Assembly: GCA_039029935.1 (NCBI GenBank)
Contig: JBCCFC010000905.1
Coordinates: 1 to 5,839, forward strand
Length of the DNA: 5,839 nucleotides
Source of the DNA: G039029935 sp039029935
Lineage (GTDB): Bacteria > Chloroflexota > Anaerolineae > Caldilineales > Caldilineaceae
Direction of reading: 5' to 3'
In this document: piece by piece, positions 1-4,124 of the stretch
How the letters are laid out: every line of letters starts with the position of its first letter
How positions within the stretch are numbered: the first letter of the stretch is position 1
Made by a program: the position numbers and the translations under genes
Notes under the pieces: generated by a model
The model's database searches: none
Told to the model about the DNA's origin: nothing
The model's input: the letters and a program-made list of their open reading frames with translations, nothing else

Positions 1-249
1 AATTTGACCAGTCCATTTAGCCATTCCTACGAGGCAAAGAATCAGCGTCGTACCAGAGAAGATTCCAGCCTTTGTAGGGGTGACTCTATAGTCCAGCTTT
101 TTGTGTTCAACCTCTTTCTGACCATTACAAAATTTCTGCGTTTGGTTGGCAAGGTTGCCGAGATTGATTATGATGAGTATCAGATTGCACAGGTGGCGAA
201 GTTATTGGGGATATTTCATCATATCTTGACGGTCGAGCAAAACTCATAG
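1..249 (+). CDS. Unrecognised open frame, 5'-truncated by window edge
   Basis: The frame is open from base 1 to a TAG at 247-249 (82 codons), with a possible TTG start at base 4. I do not recognise the product. The first third is polar and low in family-like features. The second half is more protein-like: a hydrophobic stretch (LFVFNLFLTITKFLRLVG, about residues 32-49) followed by an amphipathic segment ending LLGIFHHILTVEQNS. It could be the tail of a gene whose body lies left of the window, a decayed gene, or a chance open frame. It ends 48 bases before the dnaX ATG and has the same strand. No Shine-Dalgarno can be judged. Confidence is low because an 82-codon open frame among six frames is not rare at this base composition. 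Confidence 0.25.
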   Translation, partial: NLTSPFSHSYEAKNQRRTREDSSLCRGDSIVQLFVFNLFLTITKFLRLVGKVAEIDYDEYQIAQVAKLLGIFHHILTVEQNS

Positions 250-261
250 AGACCTTCAACC

Positions 262-297
262 TTGCAACTCCCTCCCTTTAATGCTAAACTTTTGAAC
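262..297 (+). promoter_or_regulatory. Putative leaderless promoter of dnaX
   Basis: TTGCAA (262-267, 4/6 match to TTGACA) is followed after exactly 17 bases by TAAACT (285-290, TANNNT, 4/6 match to TATAAT) with a TG two bases upstream of the hexamer (282-283), as in an extended -10. A start about 7 bases downstream of the -10 falls at 297-298, on the A of the dnaX ATG. There is no Shine-Dalgarno in front of that ATG; the upstream stretch is pyrimidine-rich (CTCCCTCCC). The pattern fits a leaderless mRNA, but both boxes are imperfect. Confidence 0.4.
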
Positions 298-2043
298 ATG
301 GCACAAGCACTCTATCGTAAATGGCGCAGCCAAACTTTCTCTGAGGTGGTTGGGCAGGAACATGTAACACAGACGTTGAAAAATGCGCTGCGCGAGCAAC
401 GTGTGGCTCATGCATATCTCTTTTCGGGTCCAAGAGGGACGGGAAAGACCTCTTCGGCGCGCATTCTGGCCAAAGCACTCAACTGTACACAACTGAAAAA
501 CGAAGAACCATGTAATCGTTGCCCTACTTGTGTGGCGATTAATGAAGGGCGTATGTTGGACCTGATTGAGATTGATGCCGCCAGTAACAATAGTGTCGAT
601 GATGTGCGTGAACTGCGCGACAAGGTTGGCTTTAGCCCCAGCGAAGGGCAGTACAAAATTTATATCATCGACGAGGTGCATATGTTGAGCATTAGTGCCT
701 TCAATGCACTGTTGAAGACGCTGGAAGAGCCGCCGCCACATGCTCGTTTTATTTTGGCAACAACCGAGCCACACAAGATTCCAGCAACGATTTTGAGCCG
801 CTGCCAACGCTTTGATTTTCGCCGGATTCCTGTACCTGAAATTGCCCAACATTTACAACACATCGTGCAAGTGGAAGGGTTCCAAGCGGAGGGTGAAGCC
901 TTGGCCGCGATTGGCCGTAGCGCACAGGGGTGTATGCGGGATGCCGTCAGTTTGCTCGACCAGATGTTGAGCTATGGCACGGAAATGGTCACGCTCATGC
1001 AGGTGCAACAGGTATTAGGTGCTGTGAGTGCCGAGGCTGTTGCCGATTTAGTGGATGCTGTGGTGATCAAGGACATCGGCCAAGGATTGACCTTGATTCA
1101 AAAGCTATTGGTTGAGGGGGCAAGCCTGACCGAATTCTGCCATCAAGTGGTTGAGCATCTACGCGGCGTGATGGTGCTTCAGATGACCCAAAACCCTAGC
1201 CTGCTCAACGAGTTACCCAGTGATGTTGTCGCCAAAATGCAGACACAGGCACAACAGTCATCGCTCGCAACCATTCTCTTTGCCATCAAACGGTTTAGTG
1301 AAACGGTGCAGGAACTCAAGGGCGGCTATCAACCGCAGCTGCCGTTGGAATTGGCGTTGATTGAGTCTGTGCAAAATCAAACTACGCAACAGACTGTACA
1401 AAACCAAGCTGCTCTACAGCCAGCACAAGCCCCCGCTCAAAATATGCAACCGATGTATAATGCTGTGCCGCAACAGCCTATGCCGCAACAACCTATGCCG
1501 CAACAACCTATGCCGCAACAGCCTATGCCGCAACAGCCTATGCCGCAACAGCCTGTTCCCCACCAACAAGCTACGGAGCATCCGCATCAAAACCAAGCAC
1601 AACAGCCCGTGCAAGCCCCTCCTCAACCTGTACAGCAACCAGCACCTGCCCCAGAGCCACCACCGTTGGATGAAAATGCGCTGCGTAATTTGCGTAGTCG
1701 TTGGAAAGATTTTGTAAACGTCGTTCGACAAAGATGTGGTATCAAAGCACAGGCTGCGTTAAATGCCGTGCGTGATATTGCGATTTCCGAACGCACCGTT
1801 GCCTTTGCCTTTGGCAACAATCAATTCTCACGTGACATCATCGCACATCCAGAAATCTCAGCGCAGGTTGCGAGTGTGTTGTCCGAATTTTTTGGCCGAC
1901 AGATTGCGGTTGAGTGTCAGCTAGGTGCGCAGGCACAATTGCTCAATGCAGTAGGTGTCTCTGCCGATACAAATGCGCAAGATGGACCTGATCCACTGGT
2001 TGAGTTTGCTGTTTCAACTTTGGGGGCGCAGGTTGTCAAGTAA
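298..2043 (+). CDS. dnaX: DNA polymerase III subunit gamma/tau (clamp loader ATPase)
   Basis: This is the clamp-loader motor that opens the beta clamp and loads it on primed DNA, and that ties polymerase cores together at the fork. The protein has 581 residues. It starts with the classic family N-terminus MAQALYRKWRSQTFSEVVGQ, which decides for ATG 298 over the TTG at 262. The order is: Walker A GPRGTGKT (44-51); zinc-module cysteines C63, C72, C75, C78; Walker B IIDEVH (123-128); sensor 1 LATTEPHKIPATILSRC (153-169); sensor 2 GCMRDAVSLLDQ with R214; domain III to about 355. A Gln/Pro-rich linker spans about 359-456 and contains the PQQPM repeats. A C-terminal tau-like domain lies at about 458-545. 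I see no A-AAA-AAG slippery site as used by E. coli to make gamma, so a single tau-type product is expected. The stop codon abuts a double-hairpin element. Confidence 0.97.
   Translation: MAQALYRKWRSQTFSEVVGQEHVTQTLKNALREQRVAHAYLFSGPRGTGKTSSARILAKALNCTQLKNEEPCNRCPTCVAINEGRMLDLIEIDAASNNSVDDVRELRDKVGFSPSEGQYKIYIIDEVHMLSISAFNALLKTLEEPPPHARFILATTEPHKIPATILSRCQRFDFRRIPVPEIAQHLQHIVQVEGFQAEGEALAAIGRSAQGCMRDAVSLLDQMLSYGTEMVTLMQVQQVLGAVSAEAVADLVDAVVIKDIGQGLTLIQKLLVEGASLTEFCHQVVEHLRGVMVLQMTQNPSLLNELPSDVVAKMQTQAQQSSLATILFAIKRFSETVQELKGGYQPQLPLELALIESVQNQTTQQTVQNQAALQPAQAPAQNMQPMYNAVPQQPMPQQPMPQQPMPQQPMPQQPMPQQPVPHQQATEHPHQNQAQQPVQAPPQPVQQPAPAPEPPPLDENALRNLRSRWKDFVNVVRQRCGIKAQAALNAVRDIAISERTVAFAFGNNQFSRDIIAHPEISAQVASVLSEFFGRQIAVECQLGAQAQLLNAVGVSADTNAQDGPDPLVEFAVSTLGAQVVK
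1465..1554 (+). repeat. 15-bp tandem repeat (x6) inside dnaX, encoding (V/M)PQQP
   Basis: Six consecutive in-frame copies of the unit RTGCCGCAACARCCT run from 1465, 1480, 1495, 1510, 1525 and 1540, giving VPQQP followed by five MPQQP (DnaX residues 390-419). A seventh degenerate copy (GTTCCCCACCAACAA, 1555-1569) reads VPHQQ. Copies differ only at the first base of copy 1 and at one silent A/G in copies 2 and 3. Such near-identity points to recent copy-number change by slippage. Because the unit is a multiple of three, length changes keep the frame and only alter the flexible linker before the C-terminal domain. Confidence 0.95.
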
Positions 2044-2084
2044 CACGGGCTTCCAGCCCGTAGCGGACAGGATGTCCGCACTAC
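2044..2084 (+). repeat. Tandem double-hairpin element (REP-like)
   Basis: Two perfect 7-bp hairpins stand side by side one base after the dnaX stop. ACGGGCT-TCC-AGCCCGT spans 2045-2061 and GCGGACA-GGA-TGTCCGC spans 2063-2079. The second can be extended by GTA/TAC (2060-2062 with 2082-2084) across a 2-base bulge. The two 3-base loops, TCC and GGA, are reverse complements of each other. No run of T follows directly, so it is not a textbook intrinsic terminator. I recall closely similar sequences scattered between genes in Chloroflexota genomes, which would make this a dispersed REP-like repeat; that recall is unverified. Confidence 0.75.
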
Positions 2085-2094
2085 ATTTTATACT
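2064..2094 (+). promoter_or_regulatory. Weak promoter candidate for ybaB-recR
   Basis: TATACT (2089-2094, 5/6 match to TATAAT) lies 34 bases before the ybaB start. The best upstream box is CGGACA (2064-2069, 4/6) at a long 19-base spacing, and it forms part of the second hairpin stem. A transcript from here would have a leader of roughly 27 bases containing the Shine-Dalgarno. Alternatively ybaB-recR is only read through from dnaX. Confidence 0.22.
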
Positions 2095-2112
2095 TTCCTA
2101 AACGAAAATTAG

Positions 2113-2118
2113 AAGGAG
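2113..2118 (+). promoter_or_regulatory. Shine-Dalgarno of ybaB
   Basis: AAGGAG lies 9 bases before the ATG at 2128. The same TAGAAGGAG context recurs at the ybaB/recR junction (2527-2535), showing that this organism uses classical ribosome binding sites, unlike the front of dnaX. Confidence 0.8.
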
Positions 2119-2127
2119 TACAATAAG

Positions 2128-2529
2128 ATGGCAAAACGAAAAAAAATTAAACGCTCTGGGTCTGGTGGTGGACGTTCTGGCGGTATGCGGATGCCAGGTG
2201 GTCCGGGTGGTGGCGGCGACATGGGCAACCTCATGTCGCAGATGAACAAGCTGCAAGAAGAGATGGAAAAGACGCAGGGTGTATTGGCCGATGAACTGGT
2301 TACGGGTTCATCGGGCGGTGGCATGGTCACAGCAGTTTGTACAGGTCAGCAGGTCATTCAGTCAATTAAAATTGAGCCGGATGCGGTTGACCCGGACGAT
2401 GTTGAGATGTTGGAAGACCTTGTGTTGGCGGCGGTCAATGATGCACTGCAAAAGAGCCAAGATTTGGCCGAGGATCGCATGGGTGCGTTGACGGGCGGCA
2501 TGAATTTGCCACCCGGGTTGGGGATTTAG
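2128..2529 (+). CDS. ybaB: YbaB/EbfC-family nucleoid-associated protein
   Basis: This is a small DNA-binding protein of the YbaB/EbfC family, usually a homodimer that coats DNA and is nearly always encoded between dnaX and recR. It has 133 residues versus about 105-110 usual. The extra length is an N-terminal extension (about residues 1-32) that is first very basic (KRKKIKR) and then Gly/Ser/Arg/Met-rich (GGGRSGGMRMPGGPGGGG). The family core follows: a helical GNLMSQMNKLQEEMEKTQ (33-50), then TGSSGGGMVTAVCTGQQ, then IEPDAV...DDVEMLEDLVLAAVNDAL, and the hallmark C-terminus GMNLPPGL. The start is set by AAGGAG 9 bases upstream. The basic/Gly-rich extension could add a second DNA- or RNA-binding surface (inference). 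An A8 run at 2139-2146 lies in codons 4-7. Confidence 0.95.
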   Translation: MAKRKKIKRSGSGGGRSGGMRMPGGPGGGGDMGNLMSQMNKLQEEMEKTQGVLADELVTGSSGGGMVTAVCTGQQVIQSIKIEPDAVDPDDVEMLEDLVLAAVNDALQKSQDLAEDRMGALTGGMNLPPGLGI

Positions 2530-2535
2530 AAGGAG
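2530..2535 (+). promoter_or_regulatory. Distant Shine-Dalgarno upstream of recR
   Basis: AAGGAG starts immediately after the ybaB TAG stop (2527-2529). It lies 44 bases from the recR ATG, too far for direct use, and a hairpin (2540-2570) fills the gap. If that hairpin forms, only 13 unpaired bases separate the site from the ATG. Confidence 0.5.
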
Positions 2536-2539
2536 ACTC

Positions 2540-2570
2540 GTGTAGTGGGTTTCTTTGATACTCACTACAC
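2540..2570 (+). promoter_or_regulatory. RNA hairpin in the recR leader
   Basis: GTGTAGTGGGT (2540-2550) pairs with ACTCACTACAC (2560-2570): 11 bp, with one G-U wobble, and a 9-base loop TTCTTTGAT. No T-run follows, so it is not an intrinsic terminator. It sits between a strong Shine-Dalgarno and the recR start, with the ATG 9 bases after its 3' edge. Confidence 0.6.
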
Positions 2571-2579
2571 ATCAATATT

Positions 2580-3191
2580 ATGCAACCACTAGCAGAACCT
2601 GTCAGCCGTTTGATTGAAGCCTTTAGCCAGCTCCCTGGCATTGGCCCCAAAACCGCCAGCCGCTTGACCTACTTTTTGCTACGAAGCGAGGAATCCATCT
2701 CGTTAAGCCTAGCAAGCGCACTGGAAGAGCTGAAAACCAGCACCGTCTTTTGTGGACAGTGCCACAACATAGCCGACCGTAACCCTTGCCCCATCTGTGA
2801 CAACGAGCAGCGTGACCACACGATGGTCTGCGTTGTGCAAGAGCCGCTTGATGTGCAAGCCATTGAGCGCACCCGCGAGTTTAGCGGCACATACCATGTG
2901 CTACACGGTGCGATTTCGCCTGTCGAAGGCATTGGCCCCGATGATCTGCGCATTGCCGAATTATTGCAACGGATTCAGCTAAGTGAAGAAGGCATCCCTA
3001 TTCAAGAAATTTTGTTGGCAACCAACCCCAACTTGGAAGGGGAAGCAACGGCCATGTATATTTCACGCTTGGTTAAGCCATTGGGGATTCGTGTGACTCG
3101 CTTGGCGCGTGGCCTGCCTGTGGGTGGCGACTTGGAGTACGCCGATGAAGTGACGCTTGGTCGTGCGTTGACGGGGCGTAGTGAGATGTAA
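2580..3191 (+). CDS. recR: Recombination mediator protein RecR
   Basis: RecR acts with RecO (and RecF) to load RecA on SSB-coated gaps in recombinational repair. The protein has 203 residues, normal for the family. Visible in order: a helix-hairpin-helix LPGIGPKTA (18-26), a C4 zinc finger C58-C61-C70-C73, and a Toprim domain beginning VCVVQEPLDVQAIE (83-96) with the conserved GTYHVLHGAISPVEGIGPDD (103-122) and LATNPNLEGEATA (146-158). The family C-terminus is RLARGLPVGGDLEYADEVTL (174-193). ATG 2580 is the only usable start: a TGA in frame at 2556-2558 blocks extension. There is no adjacent Shine-Dalgarno (CATCAATATTATG), hence the interest in the hairpin upstream. It starts 50 bases after ybaB and is probably co-transcribed with it. 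Confidence 0.97.
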   Translation: MQPLAEPVSRLIEAFSQLPGIGPKTASRLTYFLLRSEESISLSLASALEELKTSTVFCGQCHNIADRNPCPICDNEQRDHTMVCVVQEPLDVQAIERTREFSGTYHVLHGAISPVEGIGPDDLRIAELLQRIQLSEEGIPIQEILLATNPNLEGEATAMYISRLVKPLGIRVTRLARGLPVGGDLEYADEVTLGRALTGRSEM

Positions 3192-3327
3192 ACAAGATAA
3201 CAGGTTTGCGTAGGTGAGTTTTTATTGAATTGTATGAGAACAAATCATCAGAATTTGCCAGCTATCTGATGGAAAGATCGTCTTTTTAGAAAAGGGAACT
3301 CCCGCTACAGGTTTACAACATATTCTG

Positions 3328-3552
3328 ATGCGTCACAAAGACGACTTTCAACGGCGAGGAATAACCACGGAACAGATACCAGATTTAATTATAGATGCAC
3401 TGATGCAGAACAAGATTATCGGCTACCAAATAAAACGTTCGGTTTATCAGGTTTTCTTTCACGGACAGACGTATCTAGTTGCGATTACAGTTGCCAACAA
3501 TGGATTTATTGTAGGAGCCAACCCTGCGACGATTGAAGTGGAGGAAGATTGA
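3328..3552 (+). CDS. Orphan C-terminal toxin domain (suspected BECR-type ribonuclease)
   Basis: 74 residues from the first canonical start (ATG 3328), but the family-like frame is open further left to a TGA at 3235-3237. That extension adds codons reading QLSDGKIVFLEKGTPATGLQ then HILMRH. The pattern 'DG.I.FL..GTP..GL.HI..RH...F..RGI...QIPD.I..AL....I.GYQ......Y.V...G.....AITV..NGFIVGANP' matches, from memory, C-terminal domains of polymorphic/contact-dependent toxins and DUF4258-like proteins, which are predicted barnase-EndoU-colicin-RelE fold nucleases. The His pair in HILMRH would be candidate catalytic residues (inference). There is no secretion or delivery domain and no Shine-Dalgarno before 3328, so this looks like a displaced toxin tip that has lost its N-terminal carrier. 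Its stop overlaps the ATG of the next gene (TGATG), typical of toxin/immunity pairs. Confidence 0.6.
   Translation: MRHKDDFQRRGITTEQIPDLIIDALMQNKIIGYQIKRSVYQVFFHGQTYLVAITVANNGFIVGANPATIEVEED
3540..3544 (+). promoter_or_regulatory. Shine-Dalgarno of the immunity gene
   Basis: GGAGG lies 7 bases before the ATG at 3552, inside the last codons of the toxin frame. It is the best ribosome binding site in the accessory region and supports a real, translationally coupled start at 3552. Confidence 0.75.
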
Positions 3553-3897
3553 TGACAAAACAAACAATTAAACTTATAGCAGATTATGATTGCTGGCCGC
3601 TCTGGTGGTCAGGCGATGATAAAATAGGCAATATAAATCCCAACACGTTGCCACTCTCAGGCGAGGCAATTGAGCGATTGACTGCATGGTCAGAAACATT
3701 CGATGCACAGTTAAAATAGAGATGATCCCTTGACATCAAAGTGGTTGGTTGACGGTTTATTAGATGCATTCGAATCCGAGGGATTTTCCTTATGGCAAAC
3801 ACTCATGTATGAACTTGGGGAACGCTACGATGTTGTATATTTTAGCATCAAGGAGCAAGCAGTTGTTTCATCTGAGCAATTGGCATTCAGTTTTTAG
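3552..3897 (+). pseudogene. Probable immunity protein gene, split by a +1 frameshift
   Basis: ATG 3552 overlaps the toxin TGA by one base and has GGAGG 7 bases upstream. Frame 1 gives 55 residues (IKLIADYDCWPLWWSGDD... ending AWSETFDAQLK) and stops at TAG 3717-3719. The sequence continues in the next frame from DDPLTSKW to a TAG at 3895-3897, with LLDAFESEGFSLWQTLMYEL and YDVVYFS. Both halves together resemble small acidic immunity-type proteins that I recall next to this toxin type, with 'ADY.C.PLWW', 'WA..YDA.LN.DDP', 'LWQ.L..EL...Y.V.YFS' motifs. Dropping one A from the A4 run at 3713-3716 gives QLNRDDP and a continuous 114-residue protein. The gene is therefore freshly broken, phase-variable or mis-sequenced. 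A gene finder would see only the 55-residue piece. Confidence 0.6.
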
Positions 3898-4014
3898 CAG
3901 ACTAATTTGTTCATACCTAACCATCATTTGACCGAGCGGATGTTTGTCTCACAATCCATCAAACGCCTCATCGCAACCCAACAGAACGCCGATGAATTCA
4001 CGCCCATTCCATGA
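3898..4014 (+). other. Open in-frame stretch after the immunity stop; possible gene remnant
   Basis: In the same frame as the second half of the immunity protein, the 38 codons after its TAG stay open to a TGA at 4012-4014. From an internal ATG (3940) the last 24 codons read MFVSQSIKRLIATQQNADEF followed by TPIP. There is no Shine-Dalgarno for that ATG. I recognise no family. It could be the tail of another decayed gene, or noise. The rest of the gap to 4072 holds nothing I can name beyond a 9-bp inverted repeat CAATCCATC (3952-3960) / GATGGATTG (4024-4032). Confidence 0.2.
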
Positions 4015-4072
4015 TAAACTGTAGATGGATTGGGTAATGGGTTTTCAATGGTTTTCTCCTTGTGTGGTATGA

Positions 4073-4120
4073 AAAAGAGGGCTGTGTTCGACTTATCGAA
4101 CACAGCCCTCTTTTGTTTTT
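4073..4120. terminator. Strong bidirectional intrinsic terminator
   Basis: A perfect 19-bp stem pairs 4073-4091 with 4096-4114: AAAA + GAGGGCTGTGTTCG + A, a 4-base loop CTTA, then the complement. On the + strand it is followed by TTTTGTTTTT (4111-4120). On the - strand the AAAAA at 4072-4076 becomes the U-run. It begins 10 bases past the stop of the - strand thiamine-diphosphate enzyme gene and faces the + strand recR/toxin/immunity side, so it serves the two converging units. Confidence 0.93.
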
Positions 4121-4124
4121 GGTA

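Noticed and set aside
262..297. TTG start giving a 12-residue N-terminal extension of DnaX
   Set aside because: MAQALYRKWR at ATG 298 is the conserved family N-terminus. The extra codons overlap the promoter-like boxes and have no Shine-Dalgarno.
256..852. 198-codon open frame on the - strand antisense to dnaX
   Set aside because: It lies opposite the conserved ATPase domain and its product shows no family motifs.
1300..1720. Programmed -1 frameshift in dnaX (gamma production)
   Set aside because: No A-AAA-AAG or comparable slippery heptamer is visible between domain III and the C-terminal domain; the frame is continuous for 581 residues.
1361..1731. Leu/Arg/Asn/Cys-rich repetitive open frames on both strands over the dnaX linker
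   Set aside because: They are shadows of the 15-bp PQQPM repeat, which opens all frames; dnaX explains the region.
2797..3191. CRISPR array, tRNA or rRNA anywhere in the window
   Set aside because: No regularly spaced direct repeats other than the dnaX minisatellite, and no cloverleaf or rRNA-like sequence was seen.
3246..3287. Hairpin CATCAG/CTGATG followed by AAAGA-TCG-TCTTTTT as a terminator after recR
   Set aside because: Stems are short (5-6 bp) with a 14-base loop, and the stretch lies in the toxin-like reading frame.
3952..4032. 9-bp inverted repeat CAATCCATC/GATGGATTG as transposon ends
   Set aside because: The arms are 63 bases apart, with no target duplication or transposase visible; it is likely chance.
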